The position numbers and the translations under genes are program-made. Shown here in pieces: positions 1 through 7,405 of a stretch of DNA of 64,000 nt. The notes beneath the pieces were generated by a model that was not told where the DNA came from, searched no databases, and was given only the letters and a program-made list of their open reading frames with translations. Origin of the DNA: Thermoanaerobaculia bacterium. Lineage in GTDB: Bacteria > Acidobacteriota > Thermoanaerobaculia > Multivoradales > J023. Position 1 is the first letter of the stretch. Every line of letters begins with the position of its first letter. The stretch spans positions 1-64,000 of the forward strand of contig JAUIJL010000019.1 in NCBI GenBank assembly GCA_030431255.1, given 5' to 3'.

Positions 1-175
1 CGGCTTCGAACGGCGTGTGGGGTCGGGCACCTCGAGGCGCGGCCACGGGCGTATAGGTGGGCTCCACGAAGGTTTGGGCGGGCGGCGAGGGCGAGCCGTC
101 CGCTCCGTCGGCTCCGAACGCAGAAGGAATAAAGAAAACGACAGCACAAAGTCCAACCATCCACACGTCACGCAT
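1..175 (-). CDS. Exported protein of unknown function, N-terminal part only
   Basis: A frame starts at an ATG (175-173) and stays open to the left edge, so the C-terminal part lies outside the window. The first residues are a clear Sec signal peptide: MRDVWMVGLCAVVFF, then IPSAFGA with a likely cut after FGA, followed by a Ser/Pro-rich stretch (DGSPSPPAQTF). A GGAG ribosome site lies about seven bases upstream. The visible 58 codons give a signal peptide and a low-complexity linker but no domain. The protein is probably exported across the inner membrane; its role cannot be judged. Confidence 0.7.
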   Translation of the reverse strand, partial: MRDVWMVGLCAVVFFIPSAFGADGADGSPSPPAQTFVEPTYTPVAAPRGARPHTPFEA

Positions 176-967
176 GCCGGGCTCCGTCGAGGAGTCGAGA
201 ATAGAAAGATATTTCTTTCTGCAATAGCTCGTTGCGAGAGCTCGCGCAGGGAATCTCTTTCGCACAGGGTTTGTAGACAAACGATCGAGCTGATCGAAAC
301 CGGAACACCCTAGCACGGGCTTTCCCGCCAACGCAGTTTTCAACGGGCATTAGCGGACGGGTTTTGGGGGGGTAGCGGGACCATTCGTGTAAAAAGTTAT
401 GGTCTGAGGCGTTGAGGATGGCTTCAGACCGTTTTCAAACCGCAACTTTCTAGAGTAATAGGACTGACACCCTGGTCCTGCAAGCTACGGTCGAGCCATG
501 GGGGTGAAAGTGATGCTCCGGCGTGTCGAAACGGGCCGCGACCCAGCCGAAGTAGGCCACGAAGGCTTTTTTGATGCCGCTGATGCCCCTTAATCATCCC
601 TCGCATTCGGCTGAGGAACAATCAACGGAGAGTTGATTCTCATGGCCTGAAATTCGACAATATGCGAATCCGTTCAACGCAACGTTGACCCACGCCTTCT
701 GGTGCCGGCTCCGGGCCTCGCCATGCCAGGTTGTCGTTGTCCGGAAGAGATCACCCGTTACGGCCTTGCCCAAGGCTGGGTCACCGCCGACTCGGTCCCT
801 CAATCCTGACGGCTCCTGGACGGTCGCGGGCTCGGTAGCGGCGGTCTCGGGCCAGGATCGGGCATGATTCGGCGCGCACGGCGCAAGACCTTGCGCGATC
901 CGCGCAATCCGACGCGCCCGACGACGGCTAAGCTGCGCTTCCTTGTTCAACGACGGAGCCCCTTGCC
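176..967. other. Intergenic region with no convincing gene
   Basis: About 790 bases without a frame that has both a ribosome site and protein-like composition. A minus-strand stretch around 480-590 reads as a protein-like fragment (AYFGWVAARFDTPEHHF) without a start, and could be the remnant of a decayed gene. A hairpin lies at 391-450 (listed separately). Both the promoter of the left-edge gene and that of the gene at 968 should lie here, but no clear -35/-10 pair was seen. Confidence 0.5.
391..450. repeat. Imperfect palindrome, REP-like or terminator-like hairpin
   Basis: GGTCTGA at 401-407 pairs with TCAGACC at 424-430. Outer AAGTT/AACTT segments (394-398 and 444-448) extend the symmetry across about 55 bases. 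A second small inverted pair (AGGAC/GTCCT) follows at about 461-480. No gene ends close enough for a confident terminator call, so a repetitive extragenic palindrome is the alternative. Confidence 0.35.
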
Positions 968-2152
968 ATGATGCCATCCCTCGTCCTCGACCCACCTCCG
1001 GGATTTCAGCCCGCCCGTGGTTTCCACGGTTTCATTCGCCACGCCGATCGAGCGTCGATCGTGCTTCGGGAGCTGCCGGCGCCGCTGCCGGAGCTCACCG
1101 CCGGCTTCGAAGACCCGCTCAGGGCCGCCGAGCAGGGTCTCGAGCTGCTCGACGTGCAAGAGCTCGAAGTCGAAGGCCGGCCGGGCAAGTGGTTTACCTT
1201 CTCGCGAAACGGTGAGGCCGAGCCTTGGCGTCAGTGGACTCTGGCGTTGGACCTCGGTGAGCAGACGGCCTTGATCACCGCCGCTGTGCCGGCCGAGGTC
1301 GCGGACCGCGATGAAGCCGTGCTGCGCGCGGCTCTGACCGGCGTGCGACGACAGCCCGGAGCCGCGGACGACCTATTCGGCGGGCTCGGCTTCCGCGTCG
1401 AGGCCGGCGATTGGGCTCACTCGCGGCGGGTGGGGGAGATGGTCATGCTCGGCGATCGGGATCCGGTCACCGATCCCGACGGCGCGGTGGCGGTCGGCGC
1501 GTCGGCCTCCGAAGGCATGCGGATCGTCAACCGAGAGCGCTTTGCCGTCAAACGCCTCTACGACCATGTCTTTAAAGTCTTCGAGCTGAGATCCCATGGG
1601 CCGATCGAGGTGGCGGGCTTGCACGGCTTCCGAACCGTCGCCGAGGTGGAAAGCTTGCAGGACGCCTATGAAGATCAACGGCGTCTCGTCGCCCAGGTCG
1701 TGCTTTTCGCGGAAACCGACTATTTCGTCGCCTGGGTGGAGACAGACCTCGAGGATCTGCGCGCCGTCGAGCGTTTCGATGGGATCGTCCAATCCTTCGT
1801 CCGGGTCGACGAGCAAGGAAATCCGGTCCGGGACGCCGTTCATCCTCCGGAAGCAGCGACGGCGATCCTGGACGAGGCCTTCGAGCTGGTCTTGCGCTAC
1901 CCCGAGGACGACGCGGCTTCCCTCGGTGAGCGGATCGTCGGTGGCAGGTCCGATCTGGATCGCCAGTGGGCGGAATCCTATGCCGCCGAGGCGCTTTTCC
2001 TACGTCAAAGCGTGGACTCCCTGGCTCCGGTCTTCGACGGCCCGCCGGGCACCCCTTTTCATCTCGAAACGGTGCTGAGACAGCGTTATCCGGGTTTTGG
2101 CGAGCCTACTTACGAGCGGGCGATCCACCACGCGGCGGAAGACACTGCGTAA
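968..2152 (+). CDS. Cytoplasmic protein with two possible DcrB/PsbP-like domains
   Basis: A 394-residue protein with no signal peptide or membrane segment. Residues about 20-128 have the alternating pattern of the DcrB/PsbP-like (DUF1795) fold: a beta-rich start (ASIVLRELPAPL), the central 'VEGRPGKWFTF' strand and a closing 'AVLRAALTGV' helix. Residues about 140-280 may be a second, more divergent copy ending 'VERFDGIVQSF'. The last 100 residues are helical. Members of that fold include type VI secretion effector chaperones and lipoproteins, but this link is my inference from pattern only. The start is one of two adjacent ATGs (968 or 971) behind an ACGGAG site. The gene abuts the stop of the minus-strand operon at 2153 with no gap, so the two transcripts converge tail to tail. 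Confidence 0.7.
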   Translation: MMPSLVLDPPPGFQPARGFHGFIRHADRASIVLRELPAPLPELTAGFEDPLRAAEQGLELLDVQELEVEGRPGKWFTFSRNGEAEPWRQWTLALDLGEQTALITAAVPAEVADRDEAVLRAALTGVRRQPGAADDLFGGLGFRVEAGDWAHSRRVGEMVMLGDRDPVTDPDGAVAVGASASEGMRIVNRERFAVKRLYDHVFKVFELRSHGPIEVAGLHGFRTVAEVESLQDAYEDQRRLVAQVVLFAETDYFVAWVETDLEDLRAVERFDGIVQSFVRVDEQGNPVRDAVHPPEAATAILDEAFELVLRYPEDDAASLGERIVGGRSDLDRQWAESYAAEALFLRQSVDSLAPVFDGPPGTPFHLETVLRQRYPGFGEPTYERAIHHAAEDTA

Positions 2153-2755
2153 TCAAGACACCGAGTGGTCCGTCTTGGTCGACTCGTCGTCGGTTTCCGC
2201 CCCCGCTTCCTCCAGCAGGTTCAGGACGCGACGCTGGGAGTCCGGTGTCCCCTCGTCACCGAGACCTGACAAAGAAGGGGATTCCTGGACGAATCTGGAA
2301 AAGAGCTCCCACGGCAGCTGCCGTCCGATCAAGGGCGAGTGGAGGTCCCTCAGACCTTTGATGACGACGGCCGTTCGAAAACCGGAGTCTTCGTTCACCA
2401 AGAGGGTTTCGAGGTGAAGGTGGGGGATCGTCAGCAGGTAGACCTCACCGTCTAGATGGTCGAGAGCTCCCAGCGCTTCGCTAATTCTCGGTTGGATGCT
2501 CATGTTGAGCCCCGCTTCGACAATACGAAAATCGTCTTCTTCGCCCAGGGAAGTGGCACCGATGCCGGGATTGCTCAGGTGGTGATAAATGAATGAGGTC
2601 GGGTCGGGCGTTTCTCCCATCAGAGCCCAGACCTCGAAGCTCCGATCGAGGATTAAGGGCAGCTCCAGCGGCAGATCGTCCTCCGAGAGGACCGATTGGA
2701 TGCCCGTCACGACGACTTCGGCTTGGTCGGTGTTGATCGGCACGCCTTTCAGCAT
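2153..2755 (-). CDS. Unknown 200-aa protein, last gene of the CHAT operon
   Basis: Soluble, acidic protein with no recognised domain. A middle segment (LDGEVYLLTIPHLHLETLLV) looks like beta strands, and a helical part ends in an acidic, probably disordered tail (ETDDESTKTDHS). The chosen ATG at 2755 overlaps the stop of the peptidase gene in the arrangement ATGCTGA and has GAGGAT about eight bases upstream. An in-frame ATG at 2782 would lengthen it by nine residues, but lies deeper inside the peptidase gene. The overlap implies translational coupling to the upstream papain-like peptidase, so the product may be its partner, substrate or inhibitor. That is inference from position only. Confidence 0.75.
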   Translation of the reverse strand: MLKGVPINTDQAEVVVTGIQSVLSEDDLPLELPLILDRSFEVWALMGETPDPTSFIYHHLSNPGIGATSLGEEDDFRIVEAGLNMSIQPRISEALGALDHLDGEVYLLTIPHLHLETLLVNEDSGFRTAVVIKGLRDLHSPLIGRQLPWELFSRFVQESPSLSGLGDEGTPDSQRRVLNLLEEAGAETDDESTKTDHSVS

Positions 2756-3243
2756 GGGGTGATCCTCGGTAGGCCACGCCAAGTCCAGCGCCAGACGTAG
2801 CCTTTGCGGACGGTGGAGAAGTCCGGCTCATAGAGCTTGCCGTCGTCGTCATAGGCCGGATCGTGAAGCAAGACCTTGGTGGCGGTGTGACCGTAGACCA
2901 GGACGGCGTGACCGTTCCGAGCCGAAGCGTTGGGAGGGCCGACTCCGACCATCACGGGACGACAATCCGCCAGCTCGTCCTTGACGTCGGTGAAAGTGAG
3001 TGGTCCTTCTACCTGAATCTCCTCGATCTCGACAGCCTGCCAAGCCGATCCGACAAGGTGCGGAGCGAGCGCGTCGCAACACGGTGAGCCGACGGGCTCG
3101 GGGCAGCAGTCGTGGGGAGTGCGCAGGGCGCTCACAACGCAACATTGCAGCCGCGGCTTTACCCGGGAGAGCACGATGCTGATGCAAGCCGCCCAACACC
3201 AGAGATCCTCTCGCTGTCGCTGCCATTCGAGATCGAGCTTCAT
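2749..3243 (-). CDS. Papain-like cysteine peptidase (C70/C39-type fold)
   Basis: A 164-residue protein with the layout of small bacterial papain-like peptidases of the C70/C39-like group. The nucleophile motif LWCWAACIS has Cys16 preceded by Gln8/Gln10. Then follow a Cys-rich segment (CCxEP...CC, about 34-56), a 'TFTDVKDEL' helix, the histidine strand 'NGHAVLVYG' (His112) and 'LLHDPA' with Asp128 as the probable third member. It should cleave peptide bonds. No export signal is visible, so it either acts in the cytosol or leaves by another route. It starts three bases after the stop of the 346-aa gene and overlaps the next gene. The family includes type III effectors such as AvrRpt2, but also many bacterial proteins of unknown role. 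The catalytic assignment is from motif spacing. Confidence 0.8.
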   Translation of the reverse strand: MKLDLEWQRQREDLWCWAACISIVLSRVKPRLQCCVVSALRTPHDCCPEPVGSPCCDALAPHLVGSAWQAVEIEEIQVEGPLTFTDVKDELADCRPVMVGVGPPNASARNGHAVLVYGHTATKVLLHDPAYDDDGKLYEPDFSTVRKGYVWRWTWRGLPRITPC

Positions 3244-3246
3244 CGT

Positions 3247-4287
3247 TCAACTATATAAGATCCGCAGCGCCTCTCGGACGTCCGGCCATTCATCTTCAAA
3301 GCCGAGAAAACACTTGCCGAGGCACGCGCCGCAGGAGACGGTGTCGCTGCCGAGCCCTCCCAGATGGTTTGGGAAGTCGCCGAAACGGTGGGGTAGGGGG
3401 CGATCTCGGGTGGCCCTGCCGATGTCGGAAAGCTGGTAGACGGCGCCCACATCTTCGTCGCAATCGCCGTCTTGCGGCAGCCTCTCCGAGAAACCGAGAA
3501 CTTCCTCCATTTCTTCGTTCAATAAGGAAATCTCGATCAATCCGTCTCCGTCCGGAACAAGGCGAATCTTTTGAGGGGCTTTTTGATTGAGGCGCAGAAA
3601 GCAGAGCTCCACCGACTCTCCCATCGGCAGGTCGGCGGCAACGTTATAAGCCACCGGGCGTGGGAATTCATGGATGGGAATCGGCTCGTTCGGATAGCTC
3701 TTGCGCCGGACATCCCACTGCGAGATCGTCTTGCCGGGACGTCCCAGGGCGTGGGTGTAGAGCGAGCCTTGATCCAGGATGAGCCAGCAGGCCAGCCGGC
3801 CCTGCTGGGGAAAACCGTTGTCGAGAATGCGGCGCGAATTCACACAACCCGAACCGGCGAGGAGCTGCTCCAGGTCGAACATCCAACGAAGGCTGCCTCT
3901 GAAGTCGGCGGCTCCCACTTGATTGAGATCGATCGAGCTGAGGTCGGGGGAAATACCACGGGCCGCGCCGCCGATTCGCACGAAATCGCTGCTCAGCCGA
4001 TAGAGATGGAACGTTTCCCCTTCGCGGGTATAGACCATCGACGGTTTTCGATCGTCGTCACAGTCGACGTTCGCCGAGCGAATCTTGACGAACGGAAAAT
4101 GCGGTCGAACCGTGACCCGTTCCCGTTGCGGGGCACCTTCGGCGATCACGCCGTACTTATCCGTGGGACCGCTGGAAAGCTGTCGCATCAGCAGGCTCCA
4201 GGTCTCGAATCCCAGATGCTCATTGAGCTGTGGGGGGCTCGGCAACAGCAGGTTGGGGCCTCCGATGATCACTCTCAACGTCGCCAT
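3247..4287 (-). CDS. Unknown 346-aa protein with C-terminal Cys motif
   Basis: I do not recognise the family. The N-terminus (MATLRVIIGGPNLLLPSPP) is not a normal signal peptide. The middle part is a mix of strands and loops with several Trp residues. The last 60 residues carry the most distinctive piece: an 'HRFGDFPNHLGG' segment followed by CGACLGKC, which could bind a metal or form disulphides. A strong GGAG lies seven bases before the ATG at 4287. The gene begins 21 bases after the CHAT protease gene stops and ends three bases before the papain-like peptidase gene. The tight packing argues for a shared function with two proteases, for example as adaptor or substrate. No enzyme signature is visible. 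Confidence 0.75.
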   Translation of the reverse strand: MATLRVIIGGPNLLLPSPPQLNEHLGFETWSLLMRQLSSGPTDKYGVIAEGAPQRERVTVRPHFPFVKIRSANVDCDDDRKPSMVYTREGETFHLYRLSSDFVRIGGAARGISPDLSSIDLNQVGAADFRGSLRWMFDLEQLLAGSGCVNSRRILDNGFPQQGRLACWLILDQGSLYTHALGRPGKTISQWDVRRKSYPNEPIPIHEFPRPVAYNVAADLPMGESVELCFLRLNQKAPQKIRLVPDGDGLIEISLLNEEMEEVLGFSERLPQDGDCDEDVGAVYQLSDIGRATRDRPLPHRFGDFPNHLGGLGSDTVSCGACLGKCFLGFEDEWPDVREALRILYS

Positions 4288-4308
4288 ATTCGTCTCCTTT
4301 GGGCCAGT

Positions 4309-7300
4309 TTAGTGGATTCCACCGGTCATCAGCTGGAACGCGGCCCAATCGTTCGGGCCGAGATCCGGTCGTCTGCGGAGCTTGCGCTGGGCGCGGGAGA
4401 ACGCCTTTTCAACGGTGGCTCCGCGTCCCAGCTCCTCGAAGAAGCTGAGGTAGAAATCATGCGCCAAATCGTCGCGGATATCCCACAAAGTCGCGCCGAC
4501 GACCGTCACTCCCGAGAGCAGAAGGGGACGGGCCAGGCTGGCTACCTCCTCGCGATCCACGCCCGGCCGGTGGGTCGAGCAAGCCGAGAGGGTGACCAAG
4601 AAGACGTCGTCCAGCGGTAGCTCTCGCAACGCGCTGGGCCGCAGCTCCAGCTCGGGTCCCTCGGCGTCGCCCAGCAAGATCCGGGGGCCGAACGGATCAC
4701 TGAGCGCATGACCCGCGATATGAACGGCTTGTTGCCGGGCCATGAAGGCCGCGAGCTCGCCGTCGACTTCGGACTGTCCGTCTCGAACGTAGATCGTGCC
4801 GCTGGTTGTTTCTTTCACCGCCTCCACCTCGGCGCTCACATACCTCAAGGCGGAGGAATCCCGGTCGCCGTGGGCCACGACAATGCCCGGCCGAAGCTCC
4901 GCGGCGGGTCGCGATCTGTCCAACAGGCCGTCGCGCCAGCCGGTCAGGGTCAAGGCGACCTCGAAGGAGCTCCGGTCGACCAAATACTCTCCGAGCTCCG
5001 GCCGCAGTCGGGCGAACGGCACCCCCTCGAGCTGGCGATCCGGCACGAGCACCAGATGGTCGGTCGCGGAGACCCGGTCGATCCAAGGCTCGATCAGCCC
5101 CTTCGACAGAAGCTCGATATCCGTGTCGTCAAGCCGCTGGAGGTCCATCAGGGCATCGTCCAGCTTCTTTGGGTCCATCTCGGTCCAGAAGAAGGTGAAG
5201 TCATCCTTGGTGATTATCCAGCCGGCGATGCCGTCCTCGAGGGCCTCAAAGCAAACCACCACGGTGGCGCTCGGGAGCGCTTCCTGCACTTGTTGGGCGA
5301 GCGCGACTCGGCTTCTATCGCTTGCGGGCAAGGGAGATATCGCGCTCTCGGATCTCATCGAAAGCCTTCGCGACCGTTCCGACATCGCCAGAGCCGCCGC
5401 ATGCTCGTCACGCCGGAGCAGCATGGAAACAGCCTCATCGAAGGGTCCTTGCCAGGAAGCGGCAAGGGTCAAGCTCAGACTGTCGCGGCTCATGCCCCGT
5501 TTGACGTTTTCCAAGTATTCGATGGTGCTGTGAATTTGCTCCAGGGCTTGGTCGTCACGTCCGAGGGTACGGAGCGCTCGCGCCAGGGCACGTCGAGCCA
5601 GGGTCGAGAAGACATGGCCCCGCCGGGAGTAGAACTCCGCCGCGACCTGTAAGGGGCCGAGGGCGCGCTCAGGAGCCTGGTCGGTCAGCAGGAGGCCCTC
5701 GATCAGGCTGGTCTCGGCCTCGACCATCCGACGCCTGCCGGGGTCGCGAACCTCGAGAGCAAGACGCTGGGCGGTCGTCAGCGAGCCTTGGGCGGCTGCT
5801 GGATTGCCCGCCCGATACTCCAATGGAGCCAACCAGTTGTTGGCGGTCGCCTCCAGGCTCGGATCGGCCGTCCGCAACGCCACGCTCAAGGATTCCCGCT
5901 GGAAATGCAGGGCCAGGCCGCGATGATCGGCGAAGCGGGCCACATCGGCGGCGATGTTCAGCACTTGCATGGCCCGGACCGGCTGACGGATCTCGGGCAG
6001 CGCGCGCAACGCGCGCTCCAATGCCCGCCAAATCAAAAAGTCGTTTCCCAGCGGCTTGTAGGCGTCCGCGGCCAGCGCGTTGACGATTCCTTTTAGCGCG
6101 GGTCGGTCGTATCGATCGTAGAAGCGAGCGGTAGATTCGAGCAAAGCGCCGCCTTCTTCACGGCTTCCGGTGACGTAGCGGGTCATGCCGAGCAGCCATC
6201 CGACCCGGGCACAGAGGCTCTCGTGATCGGAGCAATCTTTGCTGGAGAGCGCCGATTCCAGCCGAGACTTCGCCTCGGATCGATCTCCCTGGTTGTAAAG
6301 AACCGCCGCCGATTCCACCGACGCCACGATCGCAAGGGGACTGGTGAGCCGTTCGAGCTCGGCTGCTGAATCCTCCAAGGCCTGCAAGCTCTCGGCCAGC
6401 ATGCCTTGGTCGAGACGTGAAAAAGCGTTCGCAAGCCCGAGAATCGCACGGGCCAGGGGCCGGCGGCGGTCGATCGATCCTTCGCAGAGCGCTCCGGCCG
6501 CCTCCTGAAGCAAGCCCGAGGCCCTCGCTCGCTGCTCCAAGGAGATGCAGTCGCTCGACGCCGACGGATGGTCCACCCACCGGCTGGCGGCCTCGAGCAG
6601 ACTATGGGCGAGCTGAGCATCCTCGGCGGTCAAGGTGTAGTGGGGAGGCAGCCAAGTCGTCTCTATGGGGCGTGCCGCCACGGCTTCGCCGCCGATCATG
6701 GCCTCGATCTCGGCCCGCCAACCCGGGTCCGTTTCGATTTCCAACAGCCGCGAGCCGTTCTCATGGGCCTGCTCCCCGAGGCCGAGGTCTACCATCAGCC
6801 GGACCAAATTGAAGCGTGCGATGGGGTCCGACGGGGCCGCTTCGACGGCCTGGTACGCTGCCTCGAAAGCCAGGGGAAGAAAGTCGGGACGTCCCTCGCG
6901 CTCGGCCAGTGATCGGAGCAGGACGGCTCGATCGTTGAGGACCTCGGGGTTTTCGGTCTGCGCCGTCTGACCCAGGAGCTCGTGCTCACGGCCCGAGACG
7001 ATCGCCGAAAGCAAGCGGGAACGGTATGTCTCCGGGGGTGCCTGGCTTTCTCTCAGGGCCCGGCCGACGTTTCTGGCCAGCTCGTCTCGATCTTTTGGCA
7101 CGAGGTGACATCGCCAAGCAGAGAGATCATCCGACGGGCTTTCACAGACTTTGTGCGAGAGGTCGAAGCTGAATCGCCCGGCGGTCAACCGGGGAGGGTC
7201 CAGTCTCTCGGGGCTCGGCCCACAGGCGGCGGAGCCGAGAAGAAGCAGGAGAGACAACTGGGTCGGGACAAACCCTTTGAGCCGGATGGGAGATCTCCTT

Positions 7301-7323
7301 GGTGACTTCCTGGCCGAGGTCAT
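4309..7323 (-). CDS. TPR-CHAT caspase-like protease, probable lipoprotein
   Basis: About 1,004 residues. The N-terminus has basic residues, a leucine-rich core (LSLLLLLGSAAC) and then Cys, which reads as a lipoprotein signal with a suboptimal lipobox. Residues about 80-680 are TPR-like helical repeats (for example 'DPIARFNLVRLMVDLGLGEQA' type). The C-terminal CHAT domain (about 760-1004) has the catalytic His in 'HIAGHA' (about 872) and Cys in 'LVTLSACSTH' (about 915), then the usual 'VVGATLWDI' strand. CHAT domains are clan CD cysteine proteases; the TPR part would recognise a partner that switches the protease on. The frame is open upstream to 7542, but that extension overlaps the preceding gene and is low complexity, so I use the ATG at 7323. 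It is the first gene of a four-gene operon. Confidence 0.88.
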   Translation of the reverse strand: MTSARKSPRRSPIRLKGFVPTQLSLLLLLGSAACGPSPERLDPPRLTAGRFSFDLSHKVCESPSDDLSAWRCHLVPKDRDELARNVGRALRESQAPPETYRSRLLSAIVSGREHELLGQTAQTENPEVLNDRAVLLRSLAEREGRPDFLPLAFEAAYQAVEAAPSDPIARFNLVRLMVDLGLGEQAHENGSRLLEIETDPGWRAEIEAMIGGEAVAARPIETTWLPPHYTLTAEDAQLAHSLLEAASRWVDHPSASSDCISLEQRARASGLLQEAAGALCEGSIDRRRPLARAILGLANAFSRLDQGMLAESLQALEDSAAELERLTSPLAIVASVESAAVLYNQGDRSEAKSRLESALSSKDCSDHESLCARVGWLLGMTRYVTGSREEGGALLESTARFYDRYDRPALKGIVNALAADAYKPLGNDFLIWRALERALRALPEIRQPVRAMQVLNIAADVARFADHRGLALHFQRESLSVALRTADPSLEATANNWLAPLEYRAGNPAAAQGSLTTAQRLALEVRDPGRRRMVEAETSLIEGLLLTDQAPERALGPLQVAAEFYSRRGHVFSTLARRALARALRTLGRDDQALEQIHSTIEYLENVKRGMSRDSLSLTLAASWQGPFDEAVSMLLRRDEHAAALAMSERSRRLSMRSESAISPLPASDRSRVALAQQVQEALPSATVVVCFEALEDGIAGWIITKDDFTFFWTEMDPKKLDDALMDLQRLDDTDIELLSKGLIEPWIDRVSATDHLVLVPDRQLEGVPFARLRPELGEYLVDRSSFEVALTLTGWRDGLLDRSRPAAELRPGIVVAHGDRDSSALRYVSAEVEAVKETTSGTIYVRDGQSEVDGELAAFMARQQAVHIAGHALSDPFGPRILLGDAEGPELELRPSALRELPLDDVFLVTLSACSTHRPGVDREEVASLARPLLLSGVTVVGATLWDIRDDLAHDFYLSFFEELGRGATVEKAFSRAQRKLRRRPDLGPNDWAAFQLMTGGIH

Positions 7324-7405
7324 GAAACCGACAGCGGGGCTGCGGTCGAGGCGAGCACCCACTCGCTTCCGCCACCTCGAAGGGTGGAACGGCACGGGAG
7401 CCGGG

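Noticed and set aside
594..995. 133-aa minus-strand frame near the left edge
   Set aside because: It overlaps the start of the gene at 968, has Arg-rich composition and lacks a ribosome site.
2153..4287. 346-aa or 200-aa protein as a bacterial gasdermin substrate of the CHAT protease
   Set aside because: Neither has the N-terminal Cys, the size or the beta pattern expected for gasdermins; the idea rests only on the presence of CHAT.
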